A DNA stretch of 5,277 nucleotides from Pseudobdellovibrionaceae bacterium. GTDB taxonomy: Bacteria; Bdellovibrionota; Bdellovibrionia; Bdellovibrionales; JAMPXM01. The notes under the pieces were generated by a model. It made no database searches. It was not told where the DNA came from and saw only the letters and a program-made list of their open reading frames with translations. Below are positions 1-4,870 of this stretch, piece after piece; positions within the stretch are counted from its first letter, which is position 1; the number at the start of each line of letters is the position of its first letter. A program made the position numbers and the translations under genes. The stretch lies in NCBI GenBank assembly GCA_016791465.1, contig JAEUWE010000358.1:1-5277 (forward strand), given 5' to 3'.

Positions 1-402
1 GATAAGCTTGCGCCCGCAGGTCGACTCGATATCGACTCCAAAGGTCTTCTTGTTTTTACACAAGACGGGCGCATCGCAAGGCAGCTGATCGGCGAAGATT
101 CCGATATCGAAAAAGAGTACCTCGTCCGAGTCCTCGGCGAGCTGATTCCCGGTGGTCTTAAGCTTCTCAATCATGGGCTTGAACTCGACGGCAAAAAACT
201 AAAGCCGGCGCACGTCGAATGGCTCAACAACGATCAGCTGCGTTTCATCTTAAAAGAAGGAAAGAAACGTCAGGTCCGTCGCATGTGTGAGCTGGTCGGC
301 CTTCGCGTGACGTCCCTTAAGCGCGTGCGCATTGGCAAAGTGATGCTTGGCGATTTACCCGATGGGAAATGGCGCTTTTTAAGACCGGATGAATCTTTCT
401 AA
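1..402 (+). CDS. RsuA/RluB/RluF-family rRNA pseudouridine synthase, C-terminal part (5' end outside window)
   Basis: The last 133 residues of a pseudouridine synthase, which isomerises a specific uridine in ribosomal RNA to pseudouridine in the cytoplasm. The catalytic motif of the family is visible as GRLDIDSKGLL at residues 7-17 of the fragment, with the catalytic Asp at residue 10. It is followed by IEKEYLVRV (36-44) and the conserved C-terminal basic block EGKKRQVRRMCELVG (86-100), then IGKVMLGDLPDGKWRFL. The RRMCE form of that block and the LPDGKWR ending resemble RluF (23S rRNA U2604) more than RsuA or RluB, which usually have RRMF, but the exact target uridine cannot be fixed from a fragment. 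The N-terminal S4 RNA-binding domain expected in this family would lie before base 1. The TAA stop overlaps the ATG of the next gene by one base, so the two are probably translated together. Family assignment is firm; subfamily is inference. Confidence 0.93.
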   Translation, partial: DKLAPAGRLDIDSKGLLVFTQDGRIARQLIGEDSDIEKEYLVRVLGELIPGGLKLLNHGLELDGKKLKPAHVEWLNNDQLRFILKEGKKRQVRRMCELVGLRVTSLKRVRIGKVMLGDLPDGKWRFLRPDESF

Positions 403-1268
403 TGAAAGGCATTGAGCTCCAGCACGTTGTTCGCTTTCTTGCTTTCACCTTTGCGCTGTCTTGGCTCGTCATGGCAGTCATCATCGGAAAAGGCGGAGTG
501 CAGTTCGCAGGCCTATGGATCCTACTCGTCATGTGGGTTCCGGGACTTGTGAGCCTTTGCTATCGGAAGGTCTATGGGATTGGTTTTCGTGATGTCGGAT
601 GGCGACTCGGCCCCATCCGCTATGCCGCTATCGCCTTCTTTGTTCCATTCATCGTTGCAGGTCTGTCCTATGCCGTGCTTTGGGGCACAGGAATAAGCGA
701 GTTCAACCCGCCGTCGAATGCGGTACTCACACGCAACGGTGTTGGCTCTTCCTTGGAGTTGATACTCAAGACCTATCCCGTCATATTTCTTATCGGGTGC
801 TTTGCAGCACTCGGCGAAGAGCTCGGCTGGCGCGGATTTCTCATACCAAAACTTTACGACACCTCGCTTCGGTATCCATTGATCGTGAGCTCGCTCATTT
901 GGGGCGTATGGCATTTCCCGCTGATTCTTTGGGGCGGATATGCGAGTTCAAGTCTTCCGCTTGTTTCAATCCTGCTCTTTACAGTCATCATTCTCGCTTC
1001 GGGAGTTTTTGTCGGGTGGCTCAGAATACAGTCTGGCTCGGTATGGGTTGCGATGGTCTATCATGCTTCCCACAATCTGTTTTTGCAGACAGCCTTTGAA
1101 GTGTTCAATAAACCAGGACCACGCTCTGAGTTTCTTGGCGGCGAGTCGGGAGTGATTCCGTGCGCGGTTTACTTTTTAGTGCTGGGAACGGGCTGGCGCC
1201 TCGTGAAGGTCAAAGCTAAATGGAAAAACCGTGCGTGCGCAGCAGACACTGAATCTCAAACTCACTGA
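402..1268 (+). CDS. CPBP family intramembrane glutamic metalloprotease (CAAX/Rce1-type, 'Abi' domain)
   Basis: A 288-residue polytopic membrane protein of the CPBP family (PF02517, related to Rce1). All three family motifs are present: EELGWRG at 139-145 (catalytic Glu pair E139/E140 and R144), WHF at 170-172 (H171), and HASHN at 221-225 (H221 and N225). Hydrophobic segments lie at about 12-28, 34-53, 73-95, 121-137, 158-177, 184-206, 212-228 and 250-266, so about eight helices in the inner membrane with the active site inside the bilayer. Bacterial members are thought to cleave membrane-bound peptides, and some act in bacteriocin self-immunity or protein maturation; the substrate here is unknown. 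The ATG is fixed by the TAATG overlap with the preceding synthase gene, and no strong ribosome site of its own is seen, which fits translational coupling. The last 53 bp overlap the 3' end of the opposite-strand DUF455 gene. No bacteriocin-like or prenylated-protein gene is visible nearby. Family call firm, biological role open. Confidence 0.93.
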   Translation: MKGIELQHVVRFLAFTFALSWLVMAVIIGKGGVQFAGLWILLVMWVPGLVSLCYRKVYGIGFRDVGWRLGPIRYAAIAFFVPFIVAGLSYAVLWGTGISEFNPPSNAVLTRNGVGSSLELILKTYPVIFLIGCFAALGEELGWRGFLIPKLYDTSLRYPLIVSSLIWGVWHFPLILWGGYASSSLPLVSILLFTVIILASGVFVGWLRIQSGSVWVAMVYHASHNLFLQTAFEVFNKPGPRSEFLGGESGVIPCAVYFLVLGTGWRLVKVKAKWKNRACAADTESQTH

Positions 1269-2001
1269 ACCCCGCTTTTCGACGAAGCTCCATGTCGGGC
1301 TTCTCAGTCCGCGGACTATTCGCTAACGCCCGCGGCAAAAGTTCCGAAAAACAGCCATCGGGATCAAGTCCTTCGCTCAGGCATAGAGTGCGGTACCACT
1401 TTGTGCCAAACGCCACGTGATCCACTTCTTCTTTTAAAATCAATTGTACAACGGCCTTCGCTCGCGTTCGCCCCACTCCACTGAGCCTTGTGAGAATGGC
1501 CGAGCCCGCATCGAGCCCCGAACCTTCCATGTGGCGATGAACGACAAAGATGCGCTCAATTAAACTTGTGCACGTCGTCGCTTTGAGCGGCGCTTGCTCC
1601 CAAAGAGCCAAATGAATGGGCCACGTTCCCCACGGACGATCGATCTCATCCATCGCATCAAGACAGAGTCGCAAGTGCTTTGCCTCTTGCACCGCTAGAT
1701 CCGCAAGCTCCTCCCGAAACGCCCGTGGCGCTTCGGGATACTCGCCGAGTGTTCGCATCGCGAGTTCCATCGCCTGCAATTCGATATTGGCAACATCGTG
1801 AAGAAGCCGCCCTTGACCATCTTGCGATGAGAGCTTTGGCTTGGGTGGAAAGAGAAACGACGGCCGCGCTTCGACATCTCGACCTGGTGCAGCCGGCACG
1901 TTGAGGATGTCAGTTGCTTGAAGAAGATCCGCGACGGCCGACTCGATCGTCGAAATCTTGTCCCTTGCCGCCTTGAGTCGAAACCATTCTGCACCGTTCA
2001 C
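1216..2001 (-). CDS. DUF455 family ferritin-like protein (probable di-iron protein)
   Basis: A 261-residue soluble protein matching the DUF455 family (PF04305), which has a ferritin-like four-helix fold. Candidate metal ligands sit at regular places: H68 and E74 in HDVANIELQAMEL, E106 and H109 in QEAKHL, E159 in HMEGSGLD, and E191/E192 with H195 in KEEVDHVAFG. This is the E...ExxH...E...ExxH pattern of di-iron carboxylate proteins, so it should bind two metal ions. WGTWPIHLALW (124-134) and the C-terminal RRKAGFSEFEI (240-250) also look family-typical. The reaction is not known to me; oxygenase, oxidase or metal-handling roles are all possible. The start is GTG; an in-frame TGA a short way upstream and the lack of an in-frame ATG leave it as the likely choice, with a weak AAGAGTGAG ribosome site. 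The gene is divergent from yebC and runs tail-to-tail into the protease gene. No signal peptide or membrane segment is seen, so it is probably cytoplasmic. Confidence 0.88.
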   Translation of the reverse strand: MNGAEWFRLKAARDKISTIESAVADLLQATDILNVPAAPGRDVEARPSFLFPPKPKLSSQDGQGRLLHDVANIELQAMELAMRTLGEYPEAPRAFREELADLAVQEAKHLRLCLDAMDEIDRPWGTWPIHLALWEQAPLKATTCTSLIERIFVVHRHMEGSGLDAGSAILTRLSGVGRTRAKAVVQLILKEEVDHVAFGTKWYRTLCLSEGLDPDGCFSELLPRALANSPRTEKPDMELRRKAGFSEFEIQCLLRTHGFSI

Positions 2002-2011
2002 ACACTCACTC

Positions 2012-2066
2012 TTGCGCGAAGTGCCGCTGAGGCGTCAATATAGAGCCGTCATTTCGACAATCGAAA
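2012..2066. promoter_or_regulatory. Candidate divergent control region with inverted repeat (DUF455 gene / yebC)
   Basis: The 78-bp gap between two divergent GTG-started genes must hold both start signals. The AT-rich box CAATATA at 2036-2042 could act as the -10 element on both strands: TTGCGC (2012-2017), 18 bp, CAATAT on the plus strand, and TATATT on the minus strand with a poor -35. An inverted repeat, TTTCGA (2052-2057), CAA, TCGAAA (2061-2066), lies just downstream of the plus-strand -10 and 13 bp before the yebC start codon, where an operator would sit. The promoter hexamers are weak matches; the repeat is exact. Confidence 0.3.
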
Positions 2067-2079
2067 ACTGGGGGAAACC

Positions 2080-2787
2080 GTGGGAAAGAGCTGGAAAAAC
2101 CCAATGATGGCAGCCAATGCTGCCAAAAAGGGCGCAATCATCACCAAACTCGCACGCGAGATTCAAGTCGCGGCAAAGCTTGGCGGCCCTGACCCAGCTT
2201 CGAATTCTCGTCTCCGCCTCGCAATTGAAAGCGCTCGAGAAAAGGCCTGTCCGAAAGACACCATCGAACGCGCAATCAAGAAAGGCGCTGGCCTCCTCGA
2301 TGATGGCTCGCAAATCGAAGAGCTCGCTTACGAAGGTTTCGGTCCACACAAGGTCGGGATTATCGTTGAGTGCCAAACAGACAATCGCAACCGGACAGCC
2401 GGCGAGATCCGCAACATCTTCAATAAAAACGGCGGTGCTCTTGGCGCTGAGGGCAGCGTCGCGTGGATGTTCGATCACGTTGCATATATCGAAGCATCGA
2501 AGTCAGGCTCGTTTGATCCCGACGAAGAGGCAATCGAAGCCGGCGCAAACGAAGTCGAAAAGCACGGCGATGGAGAATACCGTTTTTACGGAGCAGTCTC
2601 GGATTTGAAGGCGATTGAGCACGCACTCACAGTGCGCGGATGGAAAGTTACAACCGCTGAAATGAGTTATAAGGCAAAAAACATCACCGAGCTCACCGAG
2701 GCCGAGAAAAAAGACGCGATCGAGTTCATTCAACTTCTCGACGACAACGACGACACCCATCGCATTCACGCAACACTGGATTTGTAG
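2080..2787 (+). CDS. yebC: YebC/PmpR/TACO1 family protein (translation factor / putative transcriptional regulator)
   Basis: A full-length (235-residue) YebC family protein. Family blocks in order: LAREIQVAAKLGGPDP (24-39), PKDTIERAIKKGAG (58-71), YEGFGPHKVGIIVECQTDN (84-102), GSVAWMF (125-131), SFDPDEEAIEAGANEV (144-159), MSYKAKNITEL (195-205) and the ending DDTHRIHATL (224-233). The N-terminus beginning MGKSWKNP is a known variant of the more common MAGHSKW start. Members were long annotated as DNA-binding regulators (PmpR in Pseudomonas). More recent work on YebC and mitochondrial TACO1 points to a role at the ribosome in translating proline-rich stretches, so both labels should be kept in mind. 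The start is GTG, preceded by a purine-rich GGGGGAAA ribosome site at 2070-2077; starting here gives the complete conserved N-terminus. In many bacteria yebC lies beside ruvC; no ruv gene is present in this window. Cytoplasmic. Identification is firm. Confidence 0.97.
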   Translation: MGKSWKNPMMAANAAKKGAIITKLAREIQVAAKLGGPDPASNSRLRLAIESAREKACPKDTIERAIKKGAGLLDDGSQIEELAYEGFGPHKVGIIVECQTDNRNRTAGEIRNIFNKNGGALGAEGSVAWMFDHVAYIEASKSGSFDPDEEAIEAGANEVEKHGDGEYRFYGAVSDLKAIEHALTVRGWKVTTAEMSYKAKNITELTEAEKKDAIEFIQLLDDNDDTHRIHATLDL

Positions 2788-2823
2788 AAGGAAGAGGTCT
2801 GGCGAGTTCACTGTTGAAAACGG

Positions 2824-2882
2824 CGGGCTCGCTCATAGCGTTTCACCGAATTTTCGAGCCCGAGCGTCCCGGACTCGGACGG
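2824..2882. terminator. Probable bidirectional terminator between convergent yebC and sufE
   Basis: The 166-bp stretch 2788-2953 has no gene I can support and separates two convergent transcripts. It contains an exact 8-bp inverted repeat, CGGGCTCG (2824-2831) and CGAGCCCG (2855-2862), with a 23-base loop. Two smaller GC-rich pairs follow: CCGAG (2860-2864) with CTCGG (2874-2878), and CGTCC (2865-2869) with GGACG (2877-2881). Read on the minus strand, the first stem is followed by CCGTTTTC, a short T run that fits ending the sufE transcript. On the plus strand the first stem has no T tract. The loop is long, so efficiency is uncertain. Confidence 0.35.
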
Positions 2883-2953
2883 AATTTGCCTAAGCCAAAA
2901 TATGACGCACCGTTTTCTGGACGTCCAAGGTAGTCGGACTCAGAGCAGCCCGC

Positions 2954-3427
2954 TTACCTCTTTGGAAGCGTCGCCAACGCCTGAAAGGCCGTGGCGTAGA
3001 GATAGATCTGCTTGATCATCGCATTGAGACCATTCGCGCGGCTGGGGCTCAAGTGCGTATCGAAACCGATATCGGCCAAAAAAGTCGGCTTGGTTTGCAG
3101 AATTTCATCCGGACGTGCGCCTGAAAAAACATGCACAAGAACAGCGACAAGCCCGCGCACAATCACCGCATCGCTATCGGCGTGAAGCACCATAAAGCCA
3201 TCGGGAGAAAGCTCGGCGTGTAGCCACACCTGACTCTGACAGCCTTTCACTTTGTACTTTTCATCGCGAAGTGCAGCAGGCAGCGGGGGCAGATTTTTCC
3301 CCATATCGATCACACGTTTGTATCGATTCTCCCAGTCGCTCTCGCGACTAAAATCGTCGACAAGCGCTTGAATGCGTCGTGAAAGGGCGTTCGCGTTTTC
3401 TCGAGGTGCGCTGTTTTCACTTGTCAT
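2954..3427 (-). CDS. sufE: SufE family cysteine desulfurase sulfur acceptor
   Basis: A 157-residue SufE-like protein. SufE accepts persulfide sulfur from the cysteine desulfurase SufS (or CsdA) and raises its activity during Fe-S cluster assembly in the cytoplasm. The sulfur-accepting Cys is C63 in VKGCQSQVWL (60-69), the family signature. W32 with the following Y36/I40 region, LPPLPAALRDEKYKVKGC, and the C-terminal LSPSRANGLNAMI (126-138) all match the family. It is slightly longer than the E. coli protein of about 138 residues, mainly through a polar N-terminal tail. The reading frame stays open upstream, but the ATG chosen gives the proper family N-terminus and lies 10 bp after the stop of the cysteine-cluster gene; the longer frame would cover that gene. 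The ribosome site is poor, so coupling to the upstream gene is likely. No sufS, sufBCD or csdA gene lies in the window, so its desulfurase partner is encoded elsewhere. CsdE is an alternative name. Confidence 0.93.
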   Translation of the reverse strand: MTSENSAPRENANALSRRIQALVDDFSRESDWENRYKRVIDMGKNLPPLPAALRDEKYKVKGCQSQVWLHAELSPDGFMVLHADSDAVIVRGLVAVLVHVFSGARPDEILQTKPTFLADIGFDTHLSPSRANGLNAMIKQIYLYATAFQALATLPKR

Positions 3428-3437
3428 CAGATGAGCT

Positions 3438-4073
3438 TTAGCGGCTCCGTGAGCGAAGCTCAAGTGCAAGCGTCGCCGCCCTTCGATAAAACGCAATCGC
3501 CTCATCCATCCCAGCGAACTCCATTTCGACATCGTCGAAGGTGTAACCCGCCTCAAAAGCCACTTCGTGCGCAAGCTCCCATTCCGCACTCGATAAGGTC
3601 TCGCCCCACCGCTGCCAACTTTTAAAAAACTCGTCCCCACCTCCCGTACAAACGTACGAGGAACACGGGCTTGGTCGCGAATCAAAAATGCGGCAACCGG
3701 GATTCTCACTTTTCTCTAAAAACGCACAGCGATCAGCAGCATGCCGGCCGGCTTCGCAAATACTTGTGCCAGGAACGCGCGGCAATGCACCGAGCGGAGT
3801 CAGACGAACCTTCGGAAAATAGTCTTCCCAGACATCAGAGAGCTCTTCGTGCGACAAAAGCCCGCCCAAGCTATAGGACGGTAAATAGGGAGTGAACGTA
3901 CAGCATTTCAGCTCTTGCCGAAAAGGTCCAAGATCACGTGTCCGGCCACGGGGAGTCACCATGAAGCACCGAGCACAGTCGAGCCCAACCGTCTCAGGTT
4001 CAACCTGCTTGAGTTCAGCCAGAACCCCGGCTCTAAACCACTTTAAATAGGAACTGGGTAAACTTGCGCTCAC
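3438..4073 (-). CDS. YkgJ-type cysteine cluster protein (putative metal or Fe-S cluster binding)
   Basis: A 211-residue protein with nine cysteines in the order typical of the YkgJ/CxxCxxCC family (PF03692): DCARC at 32-36, KCC at 56-58, C106 and C116 in SICEAGRHAADRCAFL, GCRIFDSRPSPC with C127 and C137, and SSYVC with C142. Family members are presumed to bind zinc or an iron-sulfur cluster; the reaction is unknown. No signal peptide or membrane segment is visible. The C-terminal third is helical and cysteine-free. Start choice: the frame is open to an ATG at 4148, which would add 25 residues, but that ATG has no ribosome site and its extension looks non-coding. I prefer the GTG at 4071-4073, with AGGGTGAG just before it and SASLPSSYLKWF as N-terminus. 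A GTG two codons earlier is equally possible. It is followed by sufE after 10 bp, so a shared transcript is likely and suggests this protein may receive an Fe-S cluster. Confidence 0.82.
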   Translation of the reverse strand: MSASLPSSYLKWFRAGVLAELKQVEPETVGLDCARCFMVTPRGRTRDLGPFRQELKCCTFTPYLPSYSLGGLLSHEELSDVWEDYFPKVRLTPLGALPRVPGTSICEAGRHAADRCAFLEKSENPGCRIFDSRPSPCSSYVCTGGGDEFFKSWQRWGETLSSAEWELAHEVAFEAGYTFDDVEMEFAGMDEAIAFYRRAATLALELRSRSR

Positions 4074-4148
4074 TCTCACCCTGTACACGTTCTTGACACC
4101 CGCTATCGATCTTGGGCCTAGGCAGACTACGCGGTGGGCTCGATCCAT

Positions 4149-4183
4149 TCAAATCAAAATAAAGCCCATTTCACCTCGTAAAA
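4149..4183 (-). promoter_or_regulatory. Candidate promoter of the cysteine-cluster gene / sufE operon
   Basis: The 160 bp between the chosen GTG start at 4073 and the plus-strand gene at 4234 hold no other gene. On the minus strand, TTTACG (4177-4182) and TTTGAT (4153-4158) are spaced by 18 bp, each matching four of six consensus bases; TATTTT (4156-4161) is an alternative -10. Transcription would begin at about 4146, which removes or leaves leaderless the ATG at 4148 and supports the GTG start about 70 bases further on. The hexamers are weak and the call is tentative. Confidence 0.25.
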
Positions 4184-4198
4184 CCTGGCTTGCGCCAT

Positions 4199-4219
4199 GC
4201 TCTGTAGACCCAGCAGAGC
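4199..4219 (+). promoter_or_regulatory. Leader hairpin directly upstream of a ribosome binding site
   Basis: GCTCTG (4199-4204) and CAGAGC (4214-4219) form an exact 6-bp stem with a 9-base loop, ending two bases before the AAGGAGG ribosome site. A competing pairing exists: TGGGCTC at 4135-4141 is exactly complementary to GAGCCCA at 4216-4222, whose last base is the first base of the ribosome site. The two pairings exclude one another. Whether either matters in the transcript depends on where it starts, which I cannot tell. Confidence 0.25.
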
Positions 4220-4221
4220 CC

Positions 4222-4229
4222 AAGGAGGT
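4222..4229 (+). promoter_or_regulatory. Strong Shine-Dalgarno site (AAGGAGGT)
   Basis: AAGGAGGT is a full match to the anti-Shine-Dalgarno sequence, placed four bases before the ATG at 4234. It is the strongest ribosome site in the window. It fixes the start of the 87-residue exported protein against a longer open frame starting at 4093, and implies this small protein is made at a high level. Confidence 0.8.
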
Positions 4230-4233
4230 TTCA

Positions 4234-4497
4234 ATGAAACAGCTTATTCTTTCACTTAGCCTTTTGATTGCAGCAAGCTCCGCAAGCGCCGCGAGCTGCA
4301 AAGTTCAGCTGGAAGACATTGGAACAATCATTGGCCATGGCGCAACAAAGGACCTCGCCTTTGAAGACGCCGCGACAAAGTGTTACGAGAAACGCGAAAG
4401 TCGGTTCGGTTCACGCCGTGCGGCCTCGTCAGGCGCACTGGATGAGGATACAAAACTGACGCTGATCGATCTCTGCATCAACGTAAAATGCTCGTGA
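4234..4497 (+). CDS. Small exported protein of unknown function with four cysteines
   Basis: An 87-residue protein that I do not recognise. It has a clear Sec signal peptide: K3, a hydrophobic core LILSLSLLIAA (4-14) and a cleavage site of AxA type at about residue 19 or 20 (SASAA). The mature part is about 67 residues with cysteines at 22, 50, 81 and 86, an even number that would suit two disulfide bonds in the periplasm or outside the cell. The central stretch GHGATKDLAFEDAATKC, a Gly-rich turn followed by a helix with spaced Ala ending in Cys, resembles a pattern seen in many small secreted proteins, but I cannot name a family. The start is set by the strong ribosome site; a longer frame back to 4093 would bury the signal peptide and is rejected. 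It is followed after 7 bp by a small membrane protein gene, so the two are probably cotranscribed. Confidence 0.85.
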   Translation: MKQLILSLSLLIAASSASAASCKVQLEDIGTIIGHGATKDLAFEDAATKCYEKRESRFGSRRAASSGALDEDTKLTLIDLCINVKCS

Positions 4498-4504
4498 GGT
4501 CTAT

Positions 4505-4732
4505 ATGAAAACGTTCGCACTTGTTCTACTTGCTCTTGTTTTGAATGTTGTCGGCGTCTTTAGTCTTGGCGGCGCTTTTGATATTGCGGCGGGCCTTGGA
4601 TATTCGGATCCGCTGAATCCAGCGTTTCGCGGTATGGCTGGCGTTCTTGGAATCTCGGCACTCGTTCTTGCTCTTCGCTTCTGGCTCCGCGCATTTGGAA
4701 TCAATCCATCGTTTGGAATGAGCGACGATTGA
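4505..4732 (+). CDS. Small two-helix membrane protein of unknown function
   Basis: A 75-residue hydrophobic protein that I do not recognise. Two membrane segments are visible, at about 3-28 and 43-60, joined by a short loop (GYSDPLNPAFRG). Charge distribution (K2 at the N-terminus; R58 and R62 after the second helix) suggests both ends face the cytoplasm, with the loop outside. The first segment could be mistaken for a signal peptide, but there is no convincing cleavage site and the second helix follows closely. A GAGGT ribosome site at 4496-4500 overlaps the stop codon of the preceding gene and lies four bases before the ATG, so translation is probably linked to the exported 4-Cys protein. 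The arrangement suggests a membrane partner for that protein, but this is guesswork from position only. Confidence 0.78.
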   Translation: MKTFALVLLALVLNVVGVFSLGGAFDIAAGLGYSDPLNPAFRGMAGVLGISALVLALRFWLRAFGINPSFGMSDD

Positions 4733-4802
4733 AATTTTGACCTGAGTCGATAGTTCCAAATTGGCTCTCAAGCAAAACCAAATTTCACCGAAGAGACTCC
4801 GT

Positions 4803-4830
4803 TTGAGCCCTCTCGCTTTCAATGTTTGAT
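4803..4830 (+). promoter_or_regulatory. Candidate promoter for the last exported-protein gene
   Basis: The 138-bp gap 4733-4870 has no gene or clear terminator. TTGAGC (4803-4808) and TTTGAT (4825-4830) are spaced by 16 bp and each match four of six sigma-70 consensus bases, which would give a leader of about 35 bases to the ATG at 4871. This suggests separate transcription from the preceding pair of genes. The match is weak. Confidence 0.28.
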
Positions 4831-4870
4831 AGGGACCTCGTTAAACCCCTCATCAAAGTGAGTTTTGCCC

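Noticed and set aside
522..914. A 130-codon open frame on the minus strand inside the CPBP protease gene.
   Set aside because: It lies antisense to a gene with all catalytic motifs, matches nothing I know and has no ribosome site. It is a frame shadow, as are the plus-strand frames at 599-1099 and 940-1155.
402..1268. The possibility that the CPBP ('Abi') protease gene marks a bacteriocin immunity or phage abortive-infection system.
   Set aside because: No bacteriocin precursor, toxin, phage or defence gene is next to it. Its neighbours are housekeeping genes, and the family is widespread in chromosomes without such roles.
2035..2478. A 147-codon minus-strand open frame overlapping the start of yebC.
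   Set aside because: It is antisense to the best-conserved part of yebC and shows no family features. The real minus-strand gene starts at 2001 in a different frame.
2918..2927. A perfect 10-bp palindrome, TGGACGTCCA, in the yebC-sufE gap.
   Set aside because: It lies between two convergent 3' ends, where an operator is not expected, and has no loop for a terminator. A 10-bp palindrome can easily occur by chance.
3428..3709. The sufE reading frame stays open for 94 more codons upstream, giving a 251-residue protein.
   Set aside because: The extra part lies wholly inside the cysteine-cluster gene on the same strand in another frame, is rich in Arg and low in complexity, and is not part of SufE. 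The ATG at 3427 gives the normal family N-terminus.
4093..4098. A perfect TTGACA -35 hexamer on the plus strand upstream of the exported 4-Cys gene.
   Set aside because: No acceptable -10 follows at 16-18 bp (the bases there are GGCCTAGG), so it is not supported as a promoter.
4093..4233. A longer in-frame start for the 87-residue exported protein.
   Set aside because: It would place 47 residues before a clear signal peptide and ignore the strong AAGGAGGT site directly before ATG 4234.
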